A DNA stretch of 64,000 nt from CAMUQR01 sp963526735 (GCA_963526735.1 CAURNU010000005.1:1-64000); one strand, 5' to 3'; positions 35,040-44,608 are shown, counted from the stretch's first letter. Translations and numbers: made by a program. The notes: a model not told the origin generated them from the letters alone.

Positions 35040-36053
35040 TTATTTTTTGTTTAAACTGTGACGATAATTTTGCCATTTCCAGCTGTCTTGGCAGGCTTGC
35101 GGAATAGTTTTGCGGGCTTGCCAGTGGAGTAGTTCAGTGGCTTTATGGCAATCAGCAAAAACTTCTGCTAGGTCGCCAGCGCGTCGTTCACGAATGGCAT
35201 AAGGAATGGTTTTTCCGGAGGCTTGTTCAGTGGCTTTGATAATTTCTAGAACTGAAGTACCCTGGCCGGTACCTAGATTAATCGCGTCAAAACCGGGCTG
35301 AATGTTGTTGATGGCCGCAACATGTCCTTGTGCCAAATCAACAACGTGGATATAGTCACGCACTCCAGTACCATCAGGCGTTGGGTAATCGCCACCAAAT
35401 ACCCCAACCTCTGGCAATTCACCAACCGCCACCTTCATGACATAAGGCAGTAGGTTATTCGGGATGCCGTTTGGATCTTCACCGATCAATCCAGAATAGT
35501 GGGCGCCAATTGGGTTAAAATAGCGCAGGGCGGTAATCGATAAATCAGGATTGGCGATTGCGCAATCACGCAAGATTTGTTCGATAATGTGTTTAGTTTG
35601 ACCGTATGGATTGGTAATGCCTTGCCCTGTTGGCATGGTTTCAGCTAAGGGACTAACCTGATCGCCATAGACGGTAGCTGACGAGCTAAAAACCAGTTTA
35701 TTAACGAAATATTTATTCATTAATTCTAGTAAGTTAAGTGTGGAATTAAGATTATTGTGATAATATTTTAAGGGTTCAGCGACTGATTCACCAACTGATT
35801 TAAACCCAGCAAAGTGAATAACGCTCGAAAAACGGTACTTTTTAAATACTTTTTCGAGATTTTTTTTGTCGCATAAGTCAATTTTATAAAATTTAGGCCT
35901 CGTTCCGGTGATTTTTTCAAGTCGATCTAGGACGCTAATTGAAGAATTAGACAGGTTATCAACAATAACTGGTTCAAAGTCATTTTTAATTAATTCAATA
36001 ACTGTATGAGAGCCGATATAGCCCATCCCACCGGTAACTAAAACACTTTTCAT
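35040..36053 (-). CDS. galE: UDP-glucose 4-epimerase
   Basis: 337 residues, the standard GalE length. NAD-binding VTGGMGYIGSHT at the N-terminus, IHFAGFKSVGES, catalytic SSSATVYG (Ser/Thr) and NPYGQTKHI (Tyr and Lys of Y-x3-K), RYFNPIGAH, and GVRDYIHVVDLA. Interconverts UDP-glucose and UDP-galactose in the cytoplasm, supplying precursor for the surface glycan and for the UDP-galactopyranose-mutase-like enzyme at 21451. The start codon follows a TATAAT box by 6 bases, so its mRNA should be leaderless. Confidence 0.95.
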   Translation of the reverse strand: MKSVLVTGGMGYIGSHTVIELIKNDFEPVIVDNLSNSSISVLDRLEKITGTRPKFYKIDLCDKKNLEKVFKKYRFSSVIHFAGFKSVGESVAEPLKYYHNNLNSTLNLLELMNKYFVNKLVFSSSATVYGDQVSPLAETMPTGQGITNPYGQTKHIIEQILRDCAIANPDLSITALRYFNPIGAHYSGLIGEDPNGIPNNLLPYVMKVAVGELPEVGVFGGDYPTPDGTGVRDYIHVVDLAQGHVAAINNIQPGFDAINLGTGQGTSVLEIIKATEQASGKTIPYAIRERRAGDLAEVFADCHKATELLHWQARKTIPQACQDSWKWQNYRHSLNKK

Positions 36054-36059
36054 ATAATT

Positions 36060-36065
36060 ATTATA
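36060..36065 (-). promoter_or_regulatory. -10 element of galE (leaderless)
   Basis: TATAAT on the minus strand ends 6 bases before the ATG at 36053. A weak TTTGAT lies 17 bases upstream (36088-36083). Transcription would start on the A of the ATG. Confidence 0.55.
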
Positions 36066-36090
36066 CTATAATGGTGGTAAAAATCAAATA

Positions 36091-36116
36091 AAAAGTCGAG
36101 ATAAAAATCTCGACTT
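36091..36116 (-). terminator. Rho-independent terminator of the 36127-37197 gene
   Basis: A perfect 10-bp stem AAGTCGAGAT/ATCTCGACTT with a 4-base loop, followed on the minus strand by TTTT. It separates this gene from galE. Confidence 0.85.
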
Positions 36117-36126
36117 AAGTGCTAGG

Positions 36127-37197
36127 TTATAAGTTTATCACCTCCTGGTATAACCTAACCAATGCTTCTGCTACAATATCGGCAGTGTAGTTGTTGATAA
36201 CAATCTTACGATTGTTTTCACCAATTTCTCTTAGTTCTTTCGAACTCAGATTGCAGAAGAATTGTAGCTTGTTGGCCATATCCTTGACATCTCCCACACA
36301 GAACACTTGTCTGCCTGTTTGATCTCGTAAAATCTCCATGTTTGATTTCTGATCGGAAACCAAACATATTAGGCCGTTTGACATAGCTTCTAATAAGCTC
36401 ATAGAGAATCCCTCCATATAATATGTTGGGAACAAGAATAGGCTAGCGGATTGCCAGATCTCCGCTACTTGTTCTGGAGTTTTTTTGCCAGCTAAAATTA
36501 TGTTGCTTGGCAAAAATCCCTCTTCTCGAGCTTTTTCTTGAAAAGACGGCTCAATTCCTCCTACGAGATAGAATTCTATCTCTGGGAAGATGCGTGCCAG
36601 TTCGACGATATCATAGGCGCCTTTTTTGCGCTCGACATTGCCGATTGCTACAACTCTTTTTACGGAGTCGTATTGCGCCTGTACTGGCATATTTGTAATG
36701 AAGTTCGGTAAATAACTAACAGCATTACTGTAGTTATCTTCTATGAACTTAAGTGATAGCTGATTTTGAACTATCACCAAATCTGTCATGGACATGAGTT
36801 TGTCCATAACCTCCTTTTCTCTTTCATTATGGCAATTGTGAAATTCTTCAATCGTGCAATGAAAATGCACAATTAATTTCACGTTTGCGCATTTTGCCAC
36901 TTCGGCAATGGTCACCGCTTGCGTGACTTCGCCAAAGCGACTCATTAAGTGCATATGCACTATGTCGCTTTGATGAAGTTTGCAAGAAAGCTCTTGCAGT
37001 GACTCATCTGTTAGTGGCATATCGTGGTCTATATAACCACCTTCCGCCACTGTTTCTTGATAAAAATCACTACTAAACAAATCAGCCTTGATGGCTGACG
37101 GTAGCGCTTTCATTAGATTTTGTACTAACGAGCTTATTCCCGTACTTTTGCCCTTTTCAGGGCCGGCTAACAGTACGTGTATTTCTTGTTTACTCAT
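36127..37197 (-). CDS. Glycosyltransferase family 4
   Basis: 356 residues: VLLAGPEKGKSTGISSLVQNL at the N-terminus in the acceptor domain (key G-I-S), HMHLMSRFGE, VVAIGNVERKKGAYDIV and the E-x7-E stretch MEGFSMSLLEAM. Unlike its neighbours it has its own promoter, a strong GGAGGG ribosome binding site 7 bases before the ATG, a perfect terminator, and a more mixed codon choice with more AGC, CTC and TGT codons. These point to independent acquisition. It stands outside the big glycan operon, next to galE. Confidence 0.85.
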   Translation of the reverse strand: MSKQEIHVLLAGPEKGKSTGISSLVQNLMKALPSAIKADLFSSDFYQETVAEGGYIDHDMPLTDESLQELSCKLHQSDIVHMHLMSRFGEVTQAVTIAEVAKCANVKLIVHFHCTIEEFHNCHNEREKEVMDKLMSMTDLVIVQNQLSLKFIEDNYSNAVSYLPNFITNMPVQAQYDSVKRVVAIGNVERKKGAYDIVELARIFPEIEFYLVGGIEPSFQEKAREEGFLPSNIILAGKKTPEQVAEIWQSASLFLFPTYYMEGFSMSLLEAMSNGLICLVSDQKSNMEILRDQTGRQVFCVGDVKDMANKLQFFCNLSSKELREIGENNRKIVINNYTADIVAEALVRLYQEVINL

Positions 37198-37248
37198 TTT
37201 ATACCCTCCTAATAAATGAATTAATAAGTTAATGAACTATACCTTTTA

Positions 37249-37277
37249 ATTATACAATAATTTAACATAAAAAACAA
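37249..37277 (-). promoter_or_regulatory. Promoter of the 36127-37197 glycosyltransferase
   Basis: Minus strand TTGTTT (37277-37272), 17 bases, TATAAT (37254-37249). Leader of about 45 bases ending in a strong Shine-Dalgarno. Confidence 0.7.
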
Positions 37278-37338
37278 GTATTATTACATATTATATTTAG
37301 TACATGAATATGCAATGTTTTTTTTAAAAAAAACTAGC

Positions 37339-37367
37339 TTGCTTTTTCCATAAGCGTGTTATACAAT
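37339..37367 (+). promoter_or_regulatory. Promoter of the TasA-like/SipW-like operon
   Basis: TTGCTT (37339-37344), 17 bases, TACAAT (37362-37367). The leader of about 43 bases contains AAAAGGA before the ATG at 37417. Confidence 0.7.
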
Positions 37368-37416
37368 AATAATGCAATAATATAAAAAACAACAAAAAAA
37401 AGAGAAAAGGATTGCA

Positions 37417-38055
37417 ATGAATACAACAAAGCACAAACTGCAAGGCCGTTTAGGTCTAATTATTTTTGGTAGCATCGCTTCTTTAATGGTGGCGTTTACC
37501 TTGACTCCAGCTTTTGCTGGTATCGTGGCTAGTATCCAGAACAGTATCAACACTGCTCGTACTGGTACTTTGACCATGGAGGAAAAATCAGGTAGTTTGA
37601 CCTGTAATAGTTATGACGGTGGTGCGGCTACTACTAACACCGCTACTTGTTCAACCATTAACAAATACGGTGGCGGAACATTAATTCCAGGTGCTACACC
37701 AACTGTGACCAGCATCACTTTGAAAAATACTGGTACGATTCCAGCAAGAACTTTTAGTTTAAACCCAACTGCATGTAGCCAAACTCCAATTGGTGGTAGC
37801 GGTCTCTCAGGCCAAGCTAGCGACCTCTGCGCTAAGGTTAAGGTGAAAATGGTGTCAGGCACTAAAACTCTTTATGATGGTACCGCTGCGGGTCTGACCA
37901 CTTCAATCGACTTGCTTGAAAAACTAACCAAAACTCAGATTAATGCTGGCGAATCAGTGCCAATCGATGTGTCAGTTCAACTTGACGCTTCAGCTGGTAC
38001 CGCTTATCAATCATTACAAATTTCTCAACCGCTCACTTGGCAGTTCGGAGCGTAG
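37417..38055 (+). CDS. TasA/camelysin-like exported protein
   Basis: 212 residues with a long N-terminal export signal (about 14-35, TLTPAFA-G) of the kind processed by SipW, followed by a Thr/Ser/Gly-rich beta-sandwich domain with four cysteines (LTCNSYDG, ATCSTI, TACSQT, DLCAKV). The motif SITLKNTGTIPARTFSL matches the ITVKNTG-type pattern of TasA/CalY and related matrix proteins. The gene is directly followed by a SipW-type signal peptidase, as in the Bacillus tapA-sipW-tasA locus. It probably forms surface fibres or a coat subunit. Confidence 0.75.
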   Translation: MNTTKHKLQGRLGLIIFGSIASLMVAFTLTPAFAGIVASIQNSINTARTGTLTMEEKSGSLTCNSYDGGAATTNTATCSTINKYGGGTLIPGATPTVTSITLKNTGTIPARTFSLNPTACSQTPIGGSGLSGQASDLCAKVKVKMVSGTKTLYDGTAAGLTTSIDLLEKLTKTQINAGESVPIDVSVQLDASAGTAYQSLQISQPLTWQFGA

Positions 38056-38074
38056 GACGGCAAGCAGGGGAATC

Positions 38075-39766
38075 GTGAATTTTCGTAAAATAATTCAAAC
38101 CCTGTTGGTAGTGCTGAGCCTAGTTATCGTAGGCTCGGCACTCTTTGCCTTTTTTAAAGGTTATCGGGCGTTTTTCGTCTCCACCCCAAGCATGGGTATG
38201 ACGGCGCCAGTTGGTACTTTAATTATTACTTATCCTGCTAAACAATATCATAACCAAGACATTATTGCTTTTTCACAGCAGGATCGAGTCTATACTCATC
38301 GGATTATTGGCGAGCGCGATGGCGGATTTATCACTAAAGGCGATTTAAATGCCTCTGATGATAACTGGACAGTACAATCGGGGCAGATTATTGGCCGGGC
38401 AGTAGTGGTTGCCAAACATTTAGGTTGGATTTGGAAAGCTCTTCCGGCCTTTATTTTGGGGATGACTATTGTTTGGCTAATTTCCAATTTTCACAAGCTC
38501 AATCCGTATTGGCGTTGGCCAATTCGTTTGATTGGGTTATCGGTAGTGGTGACGATTATTACGATTTGGTTGAGACCATGGGTTAGTTTTGCGGTGCTGG
38601 GAGTGATGCCACGCACCGATCACGCAGTTGATATGCGGATTGTAAACACCGGAGTATTTCGCTTAAAAGCTCAGGAATTAAAACTCGTCTCGGGTGAAGA
38701 TGGTGTCACAAAAGTTAGTCAGCTTGATGACAAAGGGCGTTTTATTCTAGTTCCACGACCATCGCTCAGTGTGCCGGAGATTATTTTTGCGGTGCTATTT
38801 TGTTTGATTCCGTTGTTTATTTCCTTAGTGGTGGAAGTTCCGCCGACAAATGCTAATCAACGTAGAGGTTCAAAAACTGCCACTCGTCGCCAGATTATTG
38901 CGGTGCTAATTATCGGTGGAACGGTAGTTTTGCTAGTGATGCAGTTTTCGAGCTTGGCATCAATTATTGCTAGTATTAAAAACCAGCCCAATTGGGTGCG
39001 GACGGCGCATCATTTTACCTGTAAAAGCGCCATGCAACATGGCTTGCCACGACCAATTGCTGCGTACGGTATGAATCAGCGTACATCTTGGTGGTTACCA
39101 CGAACCGAGACCGACTTATCGCCCAATAATCGCAGTGGTGAATACAAAATTGATAGTGCTTCATACAGTAGTAATTTCACGAACACTTCCGCTTGTAAGC
39201 GCGATAACCCAGCACGGGCGTTGAATTTTAATAGTGATCAGTGTTTGGCAATTCCCACCCAGCATCGGTATCAGGATTTGAATAATTTTTCACTGGAGGC
39301 TTGGTTTAGAACTGATCGGCGAGGCGATAATAATGGCAAAATTATTGGTTTTGGTGATACGAAATTCGAGAATAATGGTGCTAACGACCGCCATATTTAT
39401 ATTGATAAAAGCGGTCGGGTGGTGTTTGGTACTTATCGCAATCAGGTGTTCACCTTAGCATCACCAGCTGGCAAAAACTACGCCGACAATCAATGGCATC
39501 ATGTTGTGGCTACTTTTTCGACCACCTCTGGTTCAAAATTATATCTTGATGGTAAGGAAGTTGCCTCCGACCCCAATATGCGTCAGGCGCAGGACTATGA
39601 TGGTTATTGGCGTCTCGGCTGTGGTAAGTTGCTTGGTTGGCGTAATGCTGATGGGTCGCCACTAGAGGGTAAGAGCTTCTTCCAGGGTAATCTGCAATTT
39701 GGGGCGGTTTATCATACGATTTTGAATGCCGAACAGGTCAAAGATCGCTTCATCGCCGGCAACTAA
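38075..39766 (+). CDS. SipW-type signal peptidase fused to a LamG domain
   Basis: 563 residues from the GTG at 38075, chosen because AGGGG precedes it; the open frame upstream overlaps the TasA-like gene. N-terminal helix (about 8-27), then signal peptidase I features: STPSMGM with Ser39, YTHRIIGE with His75 in place of the Lys of ordinary bacterial enzymes, and KGDLNASDD (Asp90, Asp95). Ser-His is typical of the SipW/ER type. Four further helices separate this from a C-terminal concanavalin/LamG domain (about 380-555: FSLEAWFRTDR, NQWHHVVATF, KLYLDGKEV). It should cleave the TasA-like protein outside the membrane; the LamG part may bind glycan or the processed product. Confidence 0.8.
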   Translation: MNFRKIIQTLLVVLSLVIVGSALFAFFKGYRAFFVSTPSMGMTAPVGTLIITYPAKQYHNQDIIAFSQQDRVYTHRIIGERDGGFITKGDLNASDDNWTVQSGQIIGRAVVVAKHLGWIWKALPAFILGMTIVWLISNFHKLNPYWRWPIRLIGLSVVVTIITIWLRPWVSFAVLGVMPRTDHAVDMRIVNTGVFRLKAQELKLVSGEDGVTKVSQLDDKGRFILVPRPSLSVPEIIFAVLFCLIPLFISLVVEVPPTNANQRRGSKTATRRQIIAVLIIGGTVVLLVMQFSSLASIIASIKNQPNWVRTAHHFTCKSAMQHGLPRPIAAYGMNQRTSWWLPRTETDLSPNNRSGEYKIDSASYSSNFTNTSACKRDNPARALNFNSDQCLAIPTQHRYQDLNNFSLEAWFRTDRRGDNNGKIIGFGDTKFENNGANDRHIYIDKSGRVVFGTYRNQVFTLASPAGKNYADNQWHHVVATFSTTSGSKLYLDGKEVASDPNMRQAQDYDGYWRLGCGKLLGWRNADGSPLEGKSFFQGNLQFGAVYHTILNAEQVKDRFIAGN

Positions 39767-39774
39767 TTAAAGAT

Positions 39775-39803
39775 TTGTCTTTTTATAATGCTTATGCTAT
39801 AAA
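39775..39803 (+). promoter_or_regulatory. Promoter of the arginine deiminase operon
   Basis: TTGTCT (39775-39780), 17 bases, TATAAA (39798-39803) with extended TG at 39795-39796. The leader of about 38 bases contains AAGGGGAG. No ArgR-type operator could be identified by eye. Confidence 0.7.
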
Positions 39804-39847
39804 TGATAGTGTATATCTTTTAATTTAAAAAGGGGAGAATAACAAAA

Positions 39848-41083
39848 ATGGATCAACCAATTCGCGTTAATTCAGAAATTGGACGTTTAAAAACAGTTAT
39901 GTTGCATCGTCCAGGCGAAGAATTAGAAGCTTTAACACCAGAATATATGGGTCGAATGCTGTTCGACGACGTGCCATTCTTAAAAAAAGCACAAGAAGAG
40001 CATGATGCTTTTGCACAAGTGTTGCGTGACAATGGCGTTGAGGTGTTATATCTTGACCAATTAGTCGCTGAAGCGCTTTATACCGAAGAAATTAAATGGC
40101 AATTTATTAAAGAAATGGTTCGCGCTTCGAAGCAAGATGACAGTTACTCAACTGAGGCGATTATTAACTATCTCGGCAATATGGATACTTTGGCGATGGT
40201 GCGCAAAGTCATGGCTGGCGTCAAAAAAGAAGAAGTCAGCGTCATGGAGCCAGAGAATAAGCAACTGCATCACTATATGGTTGATGATTATCCATTCTAT
40301 TTGGATCCAATGCCAAACTTGTATTTTACTCGCGACCCAGCCGCTGCTATTGGCAATGGTGTCAGCGTTAATAAAATGCACTGGCCAGCTCGTCGCCGTG
40401 AGTCGCTATTCATGGAATATATTCTCAATTATCACCCACGTTTCCGTGATGCACATGTGCCAATGTGGTATAACCGCAACAATCGCTTCTCAGTAGAAGG
40501 TGGTGACGAACTAGTCTTAAATAAAGACACCTTGGCAATTGGTATCAGTGAGCGTACTGAAGTTGAGGCTATCGAAAAAATTGCCTCAAAACTCCTCCGT
40601 GAATCTAATTTCAAACGAGTTGTGGCGATGAAAATCCCATCAAAACGTGCTTTCATGCACCTTGATACAGTCTTTACGATGATTGATTACGATAAGTTCT
40701 CAATTCACCCCGAAATCTTGACCGATGGTGGTAAATTAGATATTTACATCATGGAAAAAGCCGACAACCAAGTTGGTTATCACATCACTTACCAACAAGA
40801 CCTCAAACAAGTCTTGCAAGATGTCCTCGGTGTGCCAGAAATTCACCTGATTCAATGTGGTGATGGCGATATGATCGCAGCTGCGCGTGAGCAATGGAAT
40901 GATGGTTCAAACACCTTAGCAATTGCCCCAGGCGTGGTAGTGACTTACGCACGTAACTACGTCACTAATGAAGCATTGCGTCGTGCTGGCGTTAAAGTTA
41001 TCGAAATTGTCGGTGCTGAACTCGGTCGCGGTCGCGGTGGTCCACGCTGTATGTCAATGCCATTAGTACGAGAGGAGATTTAA
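39848..41083 (+). CDS. arcA: Arginine deiminase
   Basis: 411 residues, standard length. Converts arginine to citrulline and ammonia in the cytoplasm, first step of the ADI pathway. Motifs: [44 protein letters not shown] and the C-terminal [12 protein letters not shown] with the nucleophile Cys401. Strong Shine-Dalgarno and codon choice richer in C-ending codons than in neighbouring regions suggest high expression. The next gene starts on the last base of this one. ADI systems have been reported in host-associated Saccharibacteria. Confidence 0.97.
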   Translation: MDQPIRVNSEIGRLKTVMLHRPGEELEALTPEYMGRMLFDDVPFLKKAQEEHDAFAQVLRDNGVEVLYLDQLVAEALYTEEIKWQFIKEMVRASKQDDSYSTEAIINYLGNMDTLAMVRKVMAGVKKEEVSVMEPENKQLHHYMVDDYPFYLDPMPNLYFTRDPAAAIGNGVSVNKMHWPARRRESLFMEYILNYHPRFRDAHVPMWYNRNNRFSVEGGDELVLNKDTLAIGISERTEVEAIEKIASKLLRESNFKRVVAMKIPSKRAFMHLDTVFTMIDYDKFSIHPEILTDGGKLDIYIMEKADNQVGYHITYQQDLKQVLQDVLGVPEIHLIQCGDGDMIAAAREQWNDGSNTLAIAPGVVVTYARNYVTNEALRRAGVKVIEIVGAELGRGRGGPRCMSMPLVREEI

Positions 41084-42075
41084 TGTTAAATCTGAAAGGT
41101 AAGTCATTTTTGGCGCTGAAGGACTTTAGTCCACGCCAAATTCGCCTGATGCTTGATACTGCTATTCAGTTCAAGAAAAATAAATATACCGGAGTACCAA
41201 ACCGCATTCATGAAGGCAAAAACATTGCTCTGCTGTTTGAAAAAACTTCTACGCGAACCCGTTGCGCTTTTGTGACGGGAGCGCACGACCTTGGTATTCA
41301 CGCTGAATACCTTGGCAAAGACGATATTCAGCTTGGTAAAAAAGAATCAGTCGAAGACACTGCTAAAGTGCTAGGTCGGATGTTTGACGGTATTGAGTTT
41401 CGTGGTTTTGATCACAAAACTGTTGAAATACTCGCCAAGCACTCTGGTGTGCCAGTTTGGAATGGTTTGACGGATAAGTTTCACCCAACTCAAGGCCTGG
41501 CGGATTTGATGACAATTGAAGAAAACCTTGGTTTCCTAAAAGGTGCGCGCCTCGCTTATGTTGGTGATGGTCGCAACAATGTGGCTAATACTTTGATGTT
41601 TGCGTCGGCGCTGATGGGACTGGATTTTCGCATTGGCTCACCGAAGGAACTCTTTCCAGATCCAGCTTTAGTAGAAGAAGCTAAAGCTTTGATTGCTAAA
41701 TACAAAACCGGTGCGTCAATCACCATTACCGATAACCCAAAACAAGCAGTAGCTGGCGTTGATGCCGTTTATACTGACGTGTGGGTCTCCATGGGCGAGG
41801 AGGATAAATTCGCCGAACGAATTGGTTTACTAAAAGCGTATCAAATCAATCGAGAGCTGATGACATCCACCGGCAATGCCGATGTTAAATTCTTGCACTG
41901 TCTGCCAGCTTTTCATGACAAAGAAACGATTTTTGGTAAACAAGTGTTTGAACAACATGGTTTAACTGAGATGGAAGTATCAGACGAAGTCTTCCGTTCG
42001 CCAGCTAGCGTGGTGTTTGATCAAGCGGAAAATCGGATTTATACGATTGAAGCAATTATGGCTCTAACAATCTAG
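41083..42075 (+). CDS. argF: Ornithine carbamoyltransferase (catabolic)
   Basis: 330 residues. Carbamoyl-phosphate site EKTSTRTR (about 52-59), [10 protein letters not shown], and the ornithine-binding HCLPAFHD near residue 270. Within the ADI operon it runs phosphorolysis of citrulline to ornithine and carbamoyl phosphate, so it is functionally ArcB. No arginine-biosynthesis genes are nearby. Directly coupled to arcA and 29 bases before the antiporter gene. Confidence 0.95.
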   Translation: MLNLKGKSFLALKDFSPRQIRLMLDTAIQFKKNKYTGVPNRIHEGKNIALLFEKTSTRTRCAFVTGAHDLGIHAEYLGKDDIQLGKKESVEDTAKVLGRMFDGIEFRGFDHKTVEILAKHSGVPVWNGLTDKFHPTQGLADLMTIEENLGFLKGARLAYVGDGRNNVANTLMFASALMGLDFRIGSPKELFPDPALVEEAKALIAKYKTGASITITDNPKQAVAGVDAVYTDVWVSMGEEDKFAERIGLLKAYQINRELMTSTGNADVKFLHCLPAFHDKETIFGKQVFEQHGLTEMEVSDEVFRSPASVVFDQAENRIYTIEAIMALTI

Positions 42076-42104
42076 AGCGACAACAACAAAAGAAAGGATA
42101 AGAT

Positions 42105-43661
42105 ATGGCTACAGATGATAAGCCAAAAAAGAAAGCATTTAAAATGCCTTCAGCTTTCAGCACACTATTTATAATTATCGCGCTGATGGCTGCTTTGACC
42201 TGGATTATTCCTTCAGGTAAATATAACATGATTCCTGATCCAAACGATTCCTCTAAGGAAATCCGTGAAGCAGGTAGCTACAAATCGACCGAAAAAGTCG
42301 AAACAACTAAAGACGAAAAGACCGGTGAGGAAACAACAACCGATCGACGTCAGGGAGCTTGGGACGTCTTTATTTCACCAATCAAAGGTATGACCGAAAA
42401 ACTTGATGTGATTGTCTTCGTCTTAATCTTGGGTGGTTTCTTGGGCGTGGTAATGAAAACTGGCGCACTCGACGCTGCACTTGGCAGTCTGCTGAAGAAA
42501 ATGAAAGGCAAAGAGAAATGGCTCATCCCAATCTTGATGATTCTCTTCGCAATTGGTGGTACTACTTACGGTATGCAAGAAGAAGCCGTAGCTTTTTATG
42601 CGCTAGTTGTGCCAATTATGCTGGCCGCTGGCTATAACGCTATGACAGCGGTAATGGTCATCGTCCTCGGTGGTGGCGTTGGTGTGATGGCTTCAACCAT
42701 TAACCCATTCTCAACCGGTATCGCTGCTAAATCAGCGGGTGTGGAACTGGGTAAAATTCTAGGTGTCCAAGCCTTGATTATGGTTCTGTCGCTAATCGCT
42801 GCGATTATCTTCGTCATGCGCTACGCTTCGAAGGTAAAAGCTGGTGCTTACAAGGAAGACTCAGTTGGTAAACCTTCAGTCAAGGCGCTTGATATGAGCA
42901 ATGTGCCAGAATATACCGGTGCTCGTAAGGCTATCATGGCGATTTTTGCGCTGACTTTCTTAGTGATGATTATTTCGCTAATTCCATGGAGCAATTTTGA
43001 GATTACTTTGTTCCAAGATATTCACAAATATCTGTCAGATCTGCCAATTATCGGTGTGATCTTCGGTTTCTCACACAATGTGCCATTTGGTGAATGGTAC
43101 TTTAACGAGATTTCAGCTCTGTTCTTGATTTCAACTGGTATTATCGCAGCAATTTATGCTAAGGATTTTGCCAAACAGGAAGTTTCTATCACCGATACTT
43201 TCATCGCTGGCGTGGCCGATCTACTGAGCGTGGCTCTGATTATCGCCGTTGCCGCAGCGGTATCAGTGGTAATGCAAGCTGGTGGTATCCAAGATACAAT
43301 CATTCACTGGGGTGAAGAAGCTCTCAAGAACGTCGGTGGCGGTCTAGTTGGTATCTTGGCTTATTTGTTCTACCTACCAATGTCATTTATTATTCCATCG
43401 TCATCTGGTTTGGCAGCGGCAACTATGCCGGTGATTGCGCCAGTGGCTGACCTGGTCCACTCCAGCAAAGAAGCTATGGTGGTGGCCTTCGCAACTGCAT
43501 CTGGTTTGCTGAATATGATGGCGCCAACTATTGCTTCACTGTTAGCTGGTTTGGCTTTAGCGGGTGTGCCGTATAAGAACTGGTTGAAGCGTGTTGCTCC
43601 AATTATGGCTATTTTTGCCTTGATTAGTGTGGTGGTAATCTTCTTAATGGGGGTAATGTAG
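42105..43661 (+). CDS. arcD: YfcC-family arginine/ornithine antiporter-like protein
   Basis: 518 residues, about 12 membrane helices, belonging to the DcuC/YfcC-type carrier family: TWIIPSGKYN after helix 1, GGTTYGMQEEAVAFYALVVP, ASTINPFSTGIAAK, IIPSSSGLAAATMPVIAP and ASGLLNMMAPT. Several members in ADI operons exchange arginine for ornithine, which would keep the pathway running without energy cost. A charged insertion at about residues 55-85 (KVETTKDEKTGEE) faces outside after the first helix. It ends one base into the carbamate kinase gene. Substrate is inferred from the operon. Confidence 0.88.
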   Translation: MATDDKPKKKAFKMPSAFSTLFIIIALMAALTWIIPSGKYNMIPDPNDSSKEIREAGSYKSTEKVETTKDEKTGEETTTDRRQGAWDVFISPIKGMTEKLDVIVFVLILGGFLGVVMKTGALDAALGSLLKKMKGKEKWLIPILMILFAIGGTTYGMQEEAVAFYALVVPIMLAAGYNAMTAVMVIVLGGGVGVMASTINPFSTGIAAKSAGVELGKILGVQALIMVLSLIAAIIFVMRYASKVKAGAYKEDSVGKPSVKALDMSNVPEYTGARKAIMAIFALTFLVMIISLIPWSNFEITLFQDIHKYLSDLPIIGVIFGFSHNVPFGEWYFNEISALFLISTGIIAAIYAKDFAKQEVSITDTFIAGVADLLSVALIIAVAAAVSVVMQAGGIQDTIIHWGEEALKNVGGGLVGILAYLFYLPMSFIIPSSSGLAAATMPVIAPVADLVHSSKEAMVVAFATASGLLNMMAPTIASLLAGLALAGVPYKNWLKRVAPIMAIFALISVVVIFLMGVM

Positions 43662-44599
43662 TGACTCGTATCGTAGTCGCTCTCGGTGGTAATGCCTTGT
43701 CGCTTGACGGCAAGGCAACTGCCACTGCTCAACAACAAGTCGCTAACCAAACTGCTGGTTTGTTGGCGCGTTTAGTGCAAGCCGGTCACGAACTGGCCGT
43801 AGTGCATGGTAATGGTCCACAAATTGGCAATATTATCCTGCATGAAGAAGCGATTAATACCGAAAAAACCCCGACTATGCCTGTTGATACCTGTGGAGCG
43901 ATGAGTCAGGGACAAATTGGCTATTGGCTCCAAAACGCTTTCTTCAATAATTTTCAAGCTTTAGGTATTAACAAGCCAGTGGCCGCCATGGTGACGCAAG
44001 TGCTAGTTGATCCAAACGATCCAGCATTTTCTAATCCAACCAAGCCAATTGGTCCGTTTTATAGCGAAGAAGAAGCTAAAAAACTCTCGGCGGAGCATGG
44101 TTTTACGGTTAAAGAAGACGCCGGTCGTGGTTGGCGCAAGGTTGTACCTTCGCCAGCGCCAATTGATATCGTGGAAGCTGATTTGGTCAAAATGGCGCTT
44201 GATAACCAAGCAATTTTGATCGCAGCTGGTGGTGGCGGTATTCCGGTTTACTATAAGGACGATAAGTTAGTCGGACTTGAGGCGGTAATCGATAAAGATT
44301 TCGCTGCCGCTAAGTTAGCGGAGATTATCGATGCTGATATACTCCTGATTTTGACAGCGGTGGATACGATCAAGATCAATTACGGTCAACCTGACGAGCA
44401 GTCAATTAGTCAAATGACTCTTGATCAAGCGCGTCAATATATCGCCGAAGGTCAATTTGCGCCTGGCAGTATGTTGCCAAAAGTTGAAGCGTCGATTAAA
44501 TTCGTGTCAACTGGTGGCGGTCGCCAAGCGATTATTACTACGCCAGAGGGCGCACTTGATGCTATTAACGGCTTAACTGGTACGAAAATTACGAATTAG
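43661..44599 (+). CDS. arcC: Carbamate kinase
   Basis: 312 residues, starting with GTG at 43661. Amino acid kinase fold: VVALGGNAL, VVHGNGPQIG, VAAMVTQVLVDPNDPAF, AAGGGGIPV, VIDKDFAAAKLA and PGSMLPKVEA. Transfers phosphate from carbamoyl phosphate to ADP, giving ATP, ammonia and CO2, the energy-yielding last step of the ADI pathway. Overlaps the antiporter stop. It is the last gene of the operon. Confidence 0.96.
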   Translation: MTRIVVALGGNALSLDGKATATAQQQVANQTAGLLARLVQAGHELAVVHGNGPQIGNIILHEEAINTEKTPTMPVDTCGAMSQGQIGYWLQNAFFNNFQALGINKPVAAMVTQVLVDPNDPAFSNPTKPIGPFYSEEEAKKLSAEHGFTVKEDAGRGWRKVVPSPAPIDIVEADLVKMALDNQAILIAAGGGGIPVYYKDDKLVGLEAVIDKDFAAAKLAEIIDADILLILTAVDTIKINYGQPDEQSISQMTLDQARQYIAEGQFAPGSMLPKVEASIKFVSTGGGRQAIITTPEGALDAINGLTGTKITN

Positions 44600-44608
44600 A
44601 TACAGTTA

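Noticed and set aside
37943..38074. Longer N-terminus of the signal peptidase
   Set aside because: It overlaps the TasA-like gene; the GTG at 38075 has a ribosome binding site and starts right before the membrane helix.
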